Below, piece by piece: positions 21,301 to 30,053 of a DNA stretch of 64,000 bases (position 1 is the first letter of the stretch; each line of letters begins with the position of its first letter). This stretch comes from Methylotenera mobilis 13 (GTDB lineage: Bacteria > Pseudomonadota > Gammaproteobacteria > Burkholderiales > Methylophilaceae): NCBI RefSeq assembly GCF_000384255.1, contig NZ_KB913035.1, positions 1,711,362 to 1,775,361 of the forward strand, given 5' to 3'. A model generated the notes under the pieces. It saw only the letters and a program-made list of their open reading frames with translations, searched no databases and was not told where the DNA came from. The translations under genes and the position numbers were made by a program.

Positions 21301-21898
21301 CACGCACAATGTCTTCTACACGCAATAGGTTTTCACGGGTATCTCGGAGTCGCTGCTCGGTTTCTTTACGCCGCTCTTTATACTTACTAACCCCAGCAGC
21401 CTCCTCAAGAAAAATACGCATTTCTTCAGGACGAGCTTCAACAATACGGTTGATTGTGTTTTGACCAATAATTGCATAAGCACGACCACCTAAGCCTGTA
21501 CCTAAGAACAAATCGGCCACGTCTCTGCGGCGCACAACGGTATTATTAATATAGTAAGTAGAACCCTTATCTCGCTCGATTACGCGCTTAACTGAAATTT
21601 CCGCATATTGGGACCAAGCCCCAGACGCACCGCCAAGGCTGTTATCAAACACCAGTTCGACACTAGCTCTTGAGATAGGCTTTCGGTTGCCAGAGCCGTT
21701 AAAAATAACTGCGTCCATCGCATCTGCACGCATCTCTTTTGCTGAAGATTCACCCAGCACCCAGCGCACAGACTCCATCACATTGGATTTACCGCAACCG
21801 TTAGGGCCAACCACGCCAACACGCTGCCCATGAATGTGCAATGTTGTCGGATCAACAAAAGATTTAAAACCAGAGAGTTTTAGGTGAGTTAAACGCAA
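18347..21898 (-). CDS. smc: Chromosome partition protein SMC
   Basis: Full-length SMC ATPase of 1183 residues. The head has Walker A at about 32-39 (GPNGCGKSN). Two long coiled coils flank a hinge near residues 500-650. The C-terminal half-head has the signature LSGGEKALTALAL and Walker B FCLMDEVDAPLDD. SMC dimers extrude DNA loops with ScpAB, whose genes are not in the window. First gene of the leftward smc-zipA-ligA-cysQ run and divergent from queF. Confidence 0.97.
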   Translation of the reverse strand: MRLTHLKLSGFKSFVDPTTLHIHGQRVGVVGPNGCGKSNVMESVRWVLGESSAKEMRADAMDAVIFNGSGNRKPISRASVELVFDNSLGGASGAWSQYAEISVKRVIERDKGSTYYINNTVVRRRDVADLFLGTGLGGRAYAIIGQNTINRIVEARPEEMRIFLEEAAGVSKYKERRKETEQRLRDTRENLLRVEDIVRELDSQILRLQSQAVVAAQYNQMQEALNITKAQIWLLKKRDASAQWEKSQRMVEKLVNELEAQMAGLRSSESTLETLRRQHSASSEAVNIAQSAYYEANADVSNLENQVKNTTDARDRLQLQLQQLLAQLEKNTHQHHLVEEARALAQADLIKADADFFDTDSAVKSANEAVPLKSHEYQAVLSAFNASQSAWLNAEQRLRLEQANMTHLSRAVLETREQLTRLQQSYDSLQIPADSLVLEKQSQLSALELEMTELEQKNASAVKQEQALHAEIKANRDEAHQYQRALHVLEAEISSLTKLQKSMRQVDNASALGVWLSSVGLSDKLDENLRLWQAVRIKTGWETAFEACLGAKLNAISCNYSNINASLLNRAPLALTLAVTSDADTQVKTPHLYTEMFSLIEYVEPNYVAVLQDWLTGVYIHHNNDMDIVQAARMLNHGECLVNQYGDTYTRHSVTYFGEQSLLHGVLERQSRLTNLEAELPAAQERLSLKNNQVTMLETKLQQLRTMQHAQQQQLKLVTQQAHQLNLNLQQLKQQQANAIQRQKMLQSDCGQAEEKLNNLQSECAQKQALLTEVSDTLVLLQSEKQTMEVKRRAAESLLNEARSQLQTAERLHQEKSFNVKLINNNINELNAKIELLHEDELSLKLRIEDVEATLTATKMETLKANLEMALTTKIQREFVLVNARNAMIESEAVLQQQERLRMQLEQQLHPLRDKLEASRLSEQQARIYFEQCQTELTSLNIEEAVLDNHLKQHASLEVKVSDLEKYKAQLVADIEVLGAVNLAAIEELASEQTRKQYIDSQCRDLTDASKTLEDAILKIDRETRSRLQHTYDEANKHFNELFTTLFGGGQARLELLGDEILDTGMQVFAQPPGKRNSTIHLLSGGEKALTALALVFALFRLNPAPFCLMDEVDAPLDDSNTERFCAMVKKMSERTQFLYVSHNKITMEMAQQLIGVTMQESGVSRIVDVDMEAAVKMVETAS

Positions 21899-21920
21899 AA
21901 TGAACTTTTACTAATTAGGT

Positions 21921-21950
21921 TTGACTTAGAACGTTATAATAACGTTTTTT
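21921..21950 (+). promoter_or_regulatory. Probable queF promoter with embedded palindrome
   Basis: A perfect -10 hexamer TATAAT (21935-21940) lies 34 bases before the queF start. It is embedded in a perfect palindrome AACGTTAT-A-ATAACGTT (21930-21946) followed by T residues. A good -35 at 17 bases is not evident. The palindrome could be an operator; a terminator reading is unlikely because no rightward gene precedes it. No preQ1 riboswitch structure was recognised. Confidence 0.4.
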
Positions 21951-21974
21951 AAGCTAAAAGCTCTACTATCTATC

Positions 21975-22421
21975 ATGACCGAACACTCACTAGGTGCAAA
22001 ACCAACCGCACAACCCTCTAAAACATTAGAGACATTTGAAAACCCGAACACGAAACGTGATTTTCATATTCATATGGAAATTCCAGAGTTTACTTGTTTA
22101 TGTCCAAAAACTGGCCAGCCAGATTTTGCTATTATTTATTTAGATTACATTCCTGATCAACTTTGTGTAGAACTTAAAAGCCTAAAACTTTACATGTGGT
22201 CATTCCGCGATGAAGGATGTTTCCATGAAGCTGTCACCAATAGCATTCTTGATGATTTAGTTGAAGCTACCCAACCTAAATTCATGAGAGTAACCGCCAA
22301 GTTCTATGTAAGAGGCGGAGTATTTACCAATGTGATCGCTGAACACCGTAAACAAGGCTGGCAGCCTCAACCTCGCGTGGAGTTAACGCAATTTGAAAGC
22401 CAATCTAACATTCGAGGTTAA
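21975..22421 (+). CDS. queF: QueF, NADPH-dependent 7-cyano-7-deazaguanine reductase
   Basis: Short (148 aa, YkvM-type) QueF that reduces preQ0 to preQ1 in queuosine synthesis. The catalytic cysteine is in [15 protein letters not shown], and the family motif [20 protein letters not shown] is intact (quoted in part: [11 protein letters not shown]). A conserved [11 protein letters not shown] segment follows. Cytoplasmic enzyme. Divergent from smc, apparently monocistronic. Confidence 0.95.
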   Translation: MTEHSLGAKPTAQPSKTLETFENPNTKRDFHIHMEIPEFTCLCPKTGQPDFAIIYLDYIPDQLCVELKSLKLYMWSFRDEGCFHEAVTNSILDDLVEATQPKFMRVTAKFYVRGGVFTNVIAEHRKQGWQPQPRVELTQFESQSNIRG

Positions 22422-22581
22422 TAGCAAAAATTAAGATGCACATCGTCAATCTGGCACATGTATTAATTTTTTGAGATTTTAAGCAAATTAGGATGAAAGT
22501 GATTGACAATGCCCGCGCCCATCTTTAATATTGCGCCTCGCTAACACTGCAACGCTTTGAAAGCAAAAGTACGTAGGTTTT

Positions 22582-22657
<76 letters not shown>

Positions 22658-22734
22658 AAATGTGAAAAATCACTTCGATTTATTAGCAAATTGTAGTAAA
22701 ATGCGGCACTTGTAGTAAAGCGGTAAATTCTTAG

Positions 22735-22810
22735 GTCCCCATCGTCTAGAGGCCTAGGACACCTCCCTTTCACGGAGGCGACCGGGGTTCGAATCCCCGT
22801 GGGGACGCCA
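22735..22810 (+). tRNA. tRNA-Glu (TTC), copy 1
   Basis: Acceptor GTCCCCA pairs with TGGGGAC, anticodon stem CCTCC/GGAGG around a loop with TTC, T-arm CGGGGTTCGAATCCCCG, encoded CCA. 76 bases. Identical to the next copy. Confidence 0.97.
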
Positions 22811-22900
22811 ATATAGATAGTTTTATTATATCTTAGTGGCAAAAATAAAAATTGCGTGTTAGAAATTTTGCGCACTGTTTTAAATAGTAATATTTCTTAG

Positions 22901-22976
22901 GTCCCCATCGTCTAGAGGCCTAGGACACCTCCCTTTCACGGAGGCGACCGGGGTTCGAATCCCCGTGGGGACGCCA
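22901..22976 (+). tRNA. tRNA-Glu (TTC), copy 2
   Basis: Base-for-base identical to the first tRNA-Glu, with identity continuing 7 bases upstream (TTCTTAG) and 5 downstream (ATATA). This points to a recent tandem duplication or gene conversion of an 88-base unit. Confidence 0.97.
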
Positions 22977-23023
22977 ATATATATAAAGGCTTACAGTAGT
23001 ATTAAAGTAGGCCTTTTGTGTTT

Positions 23024-23425
23024 TTAGCGCTTGACAATAAGCTGGTTTTCTACCTTTTTAACTTCTGATATTAGCATTGCAACATCAGTGGCTTTTTGGC
23101 TACTTTCCAACGAGTCTGCAATCCCTGTAAGCGTTACTACTCCATCCGTTGTGCTTACATTGATATCTAGACTTTTAATTGTAGATTCAGCAATAAAAGC
23201 GGCTTTTATCTTAGCTGTTATCGTAGCATCCTCTACCTCCACCACAGCCTGATCACTAGACTCTCCCATTTTTTCACTCGCCTGGTCTATCTTCTTTTCA
23301 GCTTTTTCAACAGCTATATCTATTTCTTTTCCTGCATTTTCTGCTGTATTTGGGTTGTCGCAAGCTGTTAGGCCAGCTAAACAAGCAATCATAAATGCTG
23401 ATAATTTAATTGATGTTACTTTCAT
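23024..23425 (-). CDS. BON-domain lipoprotein (OsmY-like)
   Basis: A 133-residue protein with a lipoprotein signal (lipobox LTAC, Cys near residue 22). A Lys/Glu-rich helical linker (AVEKAEKKIDQASEKM) is followed by one BON domain from about 65 to 132 (TAKIKAAFIAESTIKSLDIN, GVVTLTGIADS). BON domains bind phospholipid surfaces and are common in osmotic or envelope stress proteins such as OsmY. An AAAGGAG site lies before the ATG. It converges on the tRNA cluster. Confidence 0.85.
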   Translation of the reverse strand: MKVTSIKLSAFMIACLAGLTACDNPNTAENAGKEIDIAVEKAEKKIDQASEKMGESSDQAVVEVEDATITAKIKAAFIAESTIKSLDINVSTTDGVVTLTGIADSLESSQKATDVAMLISEVKKVENQLIVKR

Positions 23426-24329
23426 ACGTGACTCCTTTGTAAAACATAATGAATGGTGACTACTTCAAGTTAAATTCACATCTTGATAGTTATTAAAGAT
23501 TGTTTATTACTTTTATAATATGCTATTCCTATCGTCATAAGCTCTTTTAGCAGTTCAAGCTACTACTCTTTAAGCCACTCTAAGATAAATACTAAGTGCA
23601 TAGTCAATTAGCTACGTAACAAATGTTGGTTTAACCAATTTCATTAGTAACACATAAGATTAAAATGGTGTGTGCGGTATCGCACAGATTGCCTTTACAA
23701 ACATCTGCGAATATAGAACTCACCTAAAGCATCAAAATTTTAATCAAAACAAACAGGGGTGTGAATATGATTGAGGTGAATCGACTAGTCCTCATCAATA
23801 CAGCCTATTAATAATGAAAATCACTCTATGCTAAGAGCACGAATGTCTCAAAATAGAGCGAAGAGTTTAAGTACTTAAAACTAAGCAAAATAGTGCGGTG
23901 TCATTTTAATAAATAATAAGCTAGGTTAGTTCAACTAATTAGGTCATGATAGGTAACATCTTACCCACCAACATCACATCATTTCGCCGTGAGTTTTAAC
24001 AACAGCATGCTTTTGTCGATTATAGTAAAGCTTAACTACACGCTAAAACATCAGTCATGAATCATGTATGGCCAACTATAGGCTCGGTCGACTAATCTTG
24101 ACTAGCTTACCCTTCCTCAATCATCAATAAATTAATACCGTCATCTTAGGCTAGAAATTCAGTTCATAAATGCTGGTCTTACTCTAACACCCTAACAATG
24201 GGCACTCCATGGTGTGGAGAAAACGCTGGCTCAGTAAACGCATCAAAGGAAGCGAGATTCGATGATGACCTCACTTGTCACTACTAGCACTAGAAGTTAA
24301 TTGATAAGACATACTTTTTAAGGATAAAT
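23426..24329. other. Gene-free interval of about 0.9 kb
   Basis: No open frame above about 20 codons with coding character is seen on either strand, despite ordinary composition. There is a short perfect stem TGTGCG-GTAT-CGCACA near 23670-23687, and a 14-codon frame starting at 23767 preceded by AGGGGTG, too short to call. The stretch may hold an unrecognised small RNA or a decayed gene. A promoter for the gene at 24330 is expected near its right end. Confidence 0.5.
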
Positions 24330-25211
24330 ATGTATTGGATATCTGTATTAATGATTGTCAGCTTTTTCCTTGGTGCTCAAAGCTCTTTCGCAGCCGAGTC
24401 AGCTACACAGAACACGCGATTGAGAGACAAGTATACGGAGTTATCAAAACAGCTGAATAACAATCAATTTAAACGCCCTCTCCATATGAGCTCTATGGAG
24501 TCATCAGATAACTTGAAAGGTGAAATCTTTGCTGTGGTCAGTTATCCATTTGCTACAGTCAACAAAGCACTTACCAACCCTGAGAATTGGTGCGATTTGC
24601 TAATACTCCACATTAATGTCAAATATTGTCATGCTGCCAACAAACAAGAAAAGACAGTACTGAGTGTATATATCGGTAAAAAAGATGAACAGCCATTAGC
24701 TGACGCGCATCAAGTGGAGTTTAACTATCAAGAGATTAACTCCACACCTAATCACTTTGCCATAGAGCTTAATGCTGAAAAGGGCCCTTTAAGCACAAGT
24801 GATTACCGCATCTTAGTAGAAGCCATACCAATCAAAGGTGGACTCACTTTTTTGCATTTCACCTATGCGTATAAGTTTGGTTTAAGAGGTAACTTAGCCA
24901 TGCAAGGTTATTTGGCAACCATTGGCAGGAATAAAATTGGATTCACCATCATAGGTAAGTCAGCAGACGGGAAGCCTGAGTATATTAAGGGCGTACGTGG
25001 TGTCATTGAACGTAATACTATGCGCTACTACCTAGCGATTGATGCTTACCTGGCGGAGTTAAACACACCAGAGCAAGACATTTTGGAGCAACGTTTACTA
25101 CGCTGGTATAACTCAACTGACCAGTATGCGATCCAACTACAAGAAGTGGAAAAAGAAGACTATCTGGTAATGAAACATAAGGAGTATAAACGTCAGCAGG
25201 TAGCTCAATAA
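24330..25211 (+). CDS. Secreted protein of unknown function, possibly START/SRPBCC-like
   Basis: A 293-residue protein with a signal peptide (cleavage near SSFAAES) and an AAGGA ribosome site. No family is recognised with confidence. The order of features (a long helix, VVSYPFATVNKALTNPENWCDLL, several beta stretches, then a helical C-terminus) resembles a helix-grip START/SRPBCC lipid-binding fold, and the pair C/C in WCDLL...VKYCHA could form a disulfide. Stand-alone gene. Function unknown; the fold suggestion is weak. Confidence 0.7.
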   Translation: MYWISVLMIVSFFLGAQSSFAAESATQNTRLRDKYTELSKQLNNNQFKRPLHMSSMESSDNLKGEIFAVVSYPFATVNKALTNPENWCDLLILHINVKYCHAANKQEKTVLSVYIGKKDEQPLADAHQVEFNYQEINSTPNHFAIELNAEKGPLSTSDYRILVEAIPIKGGLTFLHFTYAYKFGLRGNLAMQGYLATIGRNKIGFTIIGKSADGKPEYIKGVRGVIERNTMRYYLAIDAYLAELNTPEQDILEQRLLRWYNSTDQYAIQLQEVEKEDYLVMKHKEYKRQQVAQ

Positions 25212-25680
25212 GGGAAAAAAAACTTGCTAGAAATTGAAGTCTGTCAAAATAATCGGCTATTACTGGCAAGGTGGAAGTGCAATACTAAACGCATAAGGTC
25301 ATCAACATGATGACCTTATGCGTTAATAAAAGATACTAATCACCGATATATGGTTTAGTCAAATTAGCTAAGCACACATTTAAGGACAGGCAGTTTAGTT
25401 AGGCTAAATCTGTCAGTGAACGTTAAAAAAATGGTTTCAAATGAGTTGCGACTTATCTTTCAATGCGTAAGATAAAAAATCTTTAAATCGCCCCCCATTG
25501 ACATATCACACTGACCAACTTAACGAAACAAGATAAATTTTAGAATGCGATACATAGCTCAAGCTTAATTGGCTGAAGCTATCGCCCGTGCAGCACACTA
25601 CGGCAATGGCTGATGCAATCAAAGCAAGAAATTTCTCACTTAATTGAGTCTAGGCATGATGCATAGGATATCAACTTTCA
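25212..25680. other. Intergenic interval between convergent genes
   Basis: No gene is seen. It contains the perfect hairpin described separately at 25288-25324 and otherwise featureless AT-rich DNA. Confidence 0.5.
25288..25324. terminator. Perfect 17-bp inverted repeat between convergent genes
   Basis: Arms AACGCATAAGGTCATCA and its exact complement surround ACA. The position between two convergent genes fits a bidirectional terminator. However, neither side has a T-run, so Rho-independent termination is not certain; it may protect 3' ends. Confidence 0.5.
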
Positions 25681-28089
25681 TCAACTCTTCTTATCTGTAG
25701 CTACAATGTTGCTACTCAGCATCGCCATTGCAGCAATACTGATGTCAGCAACAAGTATTGATTCCAACCCACCCATCTGATTTAGAATAGGTAACGATAC
25801 CGTCAAACAAAAATCCTCAGTCGCTGTTGATAGGTAAATGTTAGAGATATACGGTTGTAACGCTTTATGCGCTTCGTTGTAATAAGCTTGAAGGCTACGA
25901 TCAACCCCTGCCCCACCTGCTTTAATCTTGCCGTACATGTTTGGATTAATCCAATTTGGATATCTCTGCATCCCGTTGGAATTAAGCTCAAATACCACCT
26001 CAAAGAACGGATAATCAGTGAAACAACCATCCATGCAGTGTGAATCTTCCGAGCGACGATATTTAAGTAAAGATTGCAACGCTTCTAGCGCACGTGCCTG
26101 CCAATCGGAATGTACCTCATGTTCTGGCACCACAAGTCTAGGCGTAATATCTTCAACAACAATGATGCTACCTATGTTGGACTTACCAATTTTTTTCAGG
26201 TAAGCCGCACGCTCTGCAGCAGCTACACTATTGGACAGCACACCTTGACTACCATTGACGATGGCGATTGAGATGCTGGCAACTGGATGCTCACTACCAT
26301 CCTCAGTAGTAAAAAAACCACGCTCTAGGTCTGATGTGTCATATAAATGGCTGGCGAGGTCTTGGAAATGGTAGATTACATCCAGCAACTTGTCTTCAAG
26401 TTTTGTGTTGATATGATCTAGAATCAACACAAAGTCATCACCACCAATATGACCGACCAACGTCCCTGTAGCGCCAAGAAATTCCTGCCGAACAATTTCT
26501 GACAATAGGCGAATCATGGCATCGCCACGTATAAACCCATATCTGTCGTTGTAGGCCTTAAAGTGATCAAGATCAATATAGACTAATACCGTATTGGGAT
26601 TATTGCGTATGCTGACATCAAGTGATTGCCGTAATGTTGGTCCCGTGGTGAGCTGACTAAGTGGGTGTAGACTGCCAGTGCTCATCTTACGACTGATCAA
26701 CTGTGCCATAATTTCTAGCGGCTGTAGAATGCCGATGTAGACGCCATCATCGCCCACCATAATCCAGGGCTCGGCATCTCCACGCTCTAGATAGAGTCCT
26801 CGTGCTAATAATGATGAAGGAGTGCGACTGGTAATCAATTTTGGCAATGCATCACAATAAGCACCTAATGAACTGCTACGCTGAGTAAATACCTTTCCTC
26901 TCTTGAGCAAACCGATAGGCCGCAAATTATCCAACACCACAGCAATTTCAGTATCAGGGTTATCCCGGAAAATTTCTCTCGCCTTTTCAATGGAAGTATT
27001 CACCTCTATCGTTAACCCGCGCATCACAAACTCTCCAATCCGGAACTCATCTGGAATATGAGAGCGATGAGCTTCATCCTGCTTAGGTAAAGCCGCTACT
27101 GACTGGGTAGGCTTACTTTCTGGTTTTGCAAAATAGTATCCCTGCGCATAAGCAAGCCCAAGATCCAGGCAGAAGTTAATGTCTTCCACGCGTTCTAAGC
27201 CTTCTGCCACAACAGTGCAGCCTAGTCTTTGCGCCATTGAGATAATAGCCTCCAACAATACAGTACGCACACGACTGCCTTGTGCTTCATGAACAATCGC
27301 TCTATCAATTTTAATATAGTCCGCACGAACAGCAGCCAGTGTACGCAAGCCATTAAAGCCTGACCCCATATCGTCAAGTGCAATACGAAGGCCATGAGCA
27401 CGAATCTCATCACAACACTCTGATAAAAGCTCTGGGGATACTTTTTCACTTTCAACAATTTCAATCACAATTTCACGCTGCTCAATGCCATATTTGCTCA
27501 GTGCTTCCATCATTAAGGTCAGCCAGCGCTTTTTCATAATGGTTTGTGGCAGCACATTAATGAAGATAGGCGTACCTGGTGCAATTAAATTTGCTTTACC
27601 AACCAATGCGCTTTGTTGGCAAGCAATATCCAATTCTTCGCTACATTTAAGCTGGCTCGCCAACTTAAATGACTCCTCACCATTCAACAACTCTCCAGAG
27701 GGATCCTTGATGCGACACAGGGCCTCATAGGCAAAAATTTTTCCGTTCTGGGTAAAATCAACAATAGGCTGAAAATAAATCTGCACATGCAAACTAATAT
27801 CATCTAGCAACCATGAATGCAGACGCCTAGTATAAAAAATATTAAATGGGACAATGCCTGCAATCGTCTCTGCTGGATCCGTTGGATTAGCATCTTTTGC
27901 GATCATCACGTAGGAGTTTTCAAGGACCTGTTCTGGTAGCTTGTCCGCAAGCTGATTGAGGATATCTGTTAATGATTTCTCATCATCAAAGTCAAAAATA
28001 AACACTGACTTTTCTGAATGGTGTATATGAGGTAGATCAATATCGGCAAAATCAAAAGTCTGATTTGAGGTATTCAAATATAATTTCAT
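25681..28089 (-). CDS. EAL-CBS-GGDEF cyclic-di-GMP protein
   Basis: About 802 residues, starting at the ATG of MKLYLNTSNQ (an upstream in-frame TTG adds nine residues). The domain order is unusual for this window. An EAL domain comes first (EALCRI near residue 121; DDMGSGFNGL), then a CBS-type pair from about 345 to 470. A GGDEF domain follows with GGDDF near 548 in GHIGGDDFVLI. The C-terminus is a PAS/Cache-like domain (FTDYPFFEVVFELNSNG ... SILVADISI). No transmembrane segment is seen, so it is probably cytosolic, with CBS or the C-terminal domain as sensors. EAL looks catalytically complete; GGDDF may be active or a GTP sensor. Neighbour of hmp in the same direction. Confidence 0.88.
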   Translation of the reverse strand: MKLYLNTSNQTFDFADIDLPHIHHSEKSVFIFDFDDEKSLTDILNQLADKLPEQVLENSYVMIAKDANPTDPAETIAGIVPFNIFYTRRLHSWLLDDISLHVQIYFQPIVDFTQNGKIFAYEALCRIKDPSGELLNGEESFKLASQLKCSEELDIACQQSALVGKANLIAPGTPIFINVLPQTIMKKRWLTLMMEALSKYGIEQREIVIEIVESEKVSPELLSECCDEIRAHGLRIALDDMGSGFNGLRTLAAVRADYIKIDRAIVHEAQGSRVRTVLLEAIISMAQRLGCTVVAEGLERVEDINFCLDLGLAYAQGYYFAKPESKPTQSVAALPKQDEAHRSHIPDEFRIGEFVMRGLTIEVNTSIEKAREIFRDNPDTEIAVVLDNLRPIGLLKRGKVFTQRSSSLGAYCDALPKLITSRTPSSLLARGLYLERGDAEPWIMVGDDGVYIGILQPLEIMAQLISRKMSTGSLHPLSQLTTGPTLRQSLDVSIRNNPNTVLVYIDLDHFKAYNDRYGFIRGDAMIRLLSEIVRQEFLGATGTLVGHIGGDDFVLILDHINTKLEDKLLDVIYHFQDLASHLYDTSDLERGFFTTEDGSEHPVASISIAIVNGSQGVLSNSVAAAERAAYLKKIGKSNIGSIIVVEDITPRLVVPEHEVHSDWQARALEALQSLLKYRRSEDSHCMDGCFTDYPFFEVVFELNSNGMQRYPNWINPNMYGKIKAGGAGVDRSLQAYYNEAHKALQPYISNIYLSTATEDFCLTVSLPILNQMGGLESILVADISIAAMAMLSSNIVATDKKS

Positions 28090-28191
28090 ATGCTGGTTTT
28101 TCTTTTCTATGATCAAATAGTCTAAGAATGACCAAGCAATAACTACGCCAACACTAGCAACATAAAAGTCAAAAAAAATTATTCATCTAAG

Positions 28192-28219
28192 TGAATGGAT
28201 TATTTAAATAATCCATTCA
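28192..28219. repeat. 28-bp perfect palindrome between hmp and the EAL gene
   Basis: TGAATGGATTATTT is followed directly by its exact complement. It is 55 bases past the hmp stop and about 100 upstream of the EAL-CBS-GGDEF start. On the minus strand a run of eight T lies about 20 bases further on. It may act as the hmp terminator or as an operator for the next gene. Confidence 0.55.
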
Positions 28220-28273
28220 AAATCGGCAAGACATTTTTTTAATATCTCACCGAATTAATGCATTAACGCACCA

Positions 28274-29473
28274 TTAAATGATGTGGTTAAGACTTTCAGG
28301 GCCAAATACTTCTCTGTGAATATTGTTTGGATTTACACCAAGCGCTAACAACGCATCTCGCTGATCATCCATAAATGTTTGTGGTCCACAGATGTAATAG
28401 AAACCATCTTTAAACTCATTTGAAATATAATCAGTCAAATCCATACGCCCTTCTCGTTCATCTATATTTTCTTTTTTCGACTCATTCAAAAAGAAAACGG
28501 CTTTTAGATGATTCAACACACATTTAGCCTGCTGGACCTCGTCTATATGCGCAATGCTAGCTCTGTTTCTAGCAGCATGTGCAAACAACACTTTACGAGT
28601 AGGATTATTAGCAGAAATTTCTTTGATGATTGAAATCATTGGCGTGATACCAACACCAGCTGAGATTAACCCGATGGGTTGCTCATTTAAGATATCAGGA
28701 GTGAAGTTTCCACATGGATAACTAACGTCAATCACACTCCCCACTCTCACATGATGATGCAGCCAGTTTGATACGTTACCACGTGGCTTATACTCATCGC
28801 CCTTTTCACGTTTTACTGTAATTCTGTATGTATGATGTTGATTAGCGTCAGACAAGCTATATTGCCTAATCTGCCTTAAATTCAAGTCATCTAGATGCAC
28901 AGCCACACTGATGTATTGTCCAGGTTTGAATTTTGGTAAGGGTGACTGATCGTTCGCTTGTAATGTATAGGTCACCACATCATCTGATTGATGCGTTTTT
29001 TCTGATACTTTCAATTTTAGCCACTCATCTGGAAGTTGATTATTATCTTGATATAATCTATTTTCGGCATCAATGAGTGCCTCAGCCAAAAGACCATATG
29101 CCTCTTCCCAAGCTGCGAGTAACTCAGGCGTTGCTGCGTCACCCAACACACCTTTAATCGCACCAATTAAGTGATTACCAACAATTGGGTAATGCGCAGG
29201 TTTAATACCAACAGAAACATGCTTATGTACGATGCGCTCTATTACCGGTGCAAGTGCTGCGCTATTTTCAATATTTGCAGCATAAGCAAACACTGCTGCG
29301 GCTAAAGATTGCTGTTGCGACCCATTTGCCTGATTACCCATATTAAATAGATTTTTTAGTTCCGGATGTGATTCAAACATGTTTTTATAAAACATGGTGG
29401 TGATGGCTAAGCCATGCTGCCTTAAGACTGGAACACTTGCATCTATATATGGTTTTGCTTGCACTGATAACAT
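28274..29473 (-). CDS. hmp: Flavohaemoglobin (NO dioxygenase)
   Basis: Hmp converts NO and O2 to nitrate using NAD(P)H. I start it at the ATG of MLSVQAKPYIDASVPVL (399 aa, normal for Hmp), which has AAGGAG five bases upstream; the open frame extends further but without support. The globin domain is at 1-140, the proximal haem histidine in VHKHVS, and an FAD domain (KPGQYISVAV, RQYSLSD) and NAD domain (GVGITPMISI, YICGPQTFM) follow. It lies downstream of nsrR behind a terminator and has a TTGCAT palindrome directly before its start, so NsrR control is likely. Confidence 0.96.
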   Translation of the reverse strand: MLSVQAKPYIDASVPVLRQHGLAITTMFYKNMFESHPELKNLFNMGNQANGSQQQSLAAAVFAYAANIENSAALAPVIERIVHKHVSVGIKPAHYPIVGNHLIGAIKGVLGDAATPELLAAWEEAYGLLAEALIDAENRLYQDNNQLPDEWLKLKVSEKTHQSDDVVTYTLQANDQSPLPKFKPGQYISVAVHLDDLNLRQIRQYSLSDANQHHTYRITVKREKGDEYKPRGNVSNWLHHHVRVGSVIDVSYPCGNFTPDILNEQPIGLISAGVGITPMISIIKEISANNPTRKVLFAHAARNRASIAHIDEVQQAKCVLNHLKAVFFLNESKKENIDEREGRMDLTDYISNEFKDGFYYICGPQTFMDDQRDALLALGVNPNNIHREVFGPESLNHII

Positions 29474-29488
29474 CCCATCTCCTTTAAC

Positions 29489-29505
29489 TTGCATTTTAAA
29501 TGCAA
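29489..29505. promoter_or_regulatory. Probable NsrR operator at hmp
   Basis: The palindrome TTGCATTT-T-AAATGCAA lies 16 bases before the hmp start. It shares the half-site TTGCAT with the larger palindrome before nsrR and resembles known NsrR sites, which are AT-rich palindromes containing TGCAT. Seen directly; the regulator is inferred from the adjacent nsrR. Confidence 0.65.
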
Positions 29506-29516
29506 CATTTATGTTC

Positions 29517-29541
29517 AAAAAAAACACTCGCGTGAGTGTTT
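29517..29541 (-). terminator. Rho-independent terminator of nsrR
   Basis: On the minus strand an 8-bp stem (AAACACTC/GAGTGTTT) with a 4-base loop runs into eight T residues, three of them in the stem. It lies 54 bases past the nsrR stop and just before the hmp operator, so hmp should have its own promoter. Confidence 0.75.
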
Positions 29542-29594
29542 GGTAAAACTGATTTACAAATTTAATTAACTATTGATCTCAATACACTTAAACA

Positions 29595-30035
29595 CTATCC
29601 CACATAGCGCTGATGTAACTTAATAACCGCTTGTTGAGTTTTATGATCAACAATACTTTGCAAGCTGTACTTATTCATCTCTTCATAAAAGCTATTTAAG
29701 CCATGATCTAGTATTTCCTTTAAATTACATTGTCCACTCAAAACGCAAAGCGGCTCAGCGCAATTAATAAGCGAGGTTTTATTCTCAAGCTCACGTAACA
29801 CATTTCCTAACTTTAATTCGGATGGCAATACCCCAAGTTTCAAACCACCTGCTCTCCCACGCGTTGCAATTACCCAATTTAATTTATTTAATCTAGACAC
29901 TACTTTAATCAGATGATTTCTAGGGACATCAAACTGTTTTGCAATTTCATTGATCGTCACAGTAGATGGATTAACCTCTTGCGTGAGATACATCAGCACT
30001 CTTAAACCTAGATCAGTGAATTTTGTAATTTGCAT
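29595..30035 (-). CDS. nsrR: NsrR, Rrf2-family NO-sensing repressor
   Basis: A 146-residue Rrf2 protein. A winged helix-turn-helix lies at about 1-60, and the [Fe-S] cysteines C92, C97 and C103 (NCAEPLCVLSGQC) have the spacing of NsrR. NO destroys the cluster and releases target promoters, typically hmp. The neighbouring hmp and denitrification genes support this over IscR. A large palindrome lies just upstream, consistent with autoregulation. Confidence 0.92.
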   Translation of the reverse strand: MQITKFTDLGLRVLMYLTQEVNPSTVTINEIAKQFDVPRNHLIKVVSRLNKLNWVIATRGRAGGLKLGVLPSELKLGNVLRELENKTSLINCAEPLCVLSGQCNLKEILDHGLNSFYEEMNKYSLQSIVDHKTQQAVIKLHQRYVG

Positions 30036-30053
30036 AATAGTGATAGATTTTAT

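Larger units (their letters stand above)
22728..22981 (+). repeat. 88-bp direct repeat containing tRNA-Glu genes
   Basis: 22728-22815 and 22894-22981 are exact copies, separated by 78 unrelated bases. The repeat includes the whole tRNA plus short flanks. Confidence 0.85.

Noticed and set aside
21930-21946. Terminator or preQ1 riboswitch upstream of queF
   Set aside because: No rightward gene precedes it, and no preQ1 aptamer structure is visible; a promoter with a palindrome is the simpler reading.
29474-29527. 18 extra N-terminal codons for Hmp
   Set aside because: They would cover the palindromic operator; the internal ATG has AAGGAG and gives the normal Hmp N-terminus.
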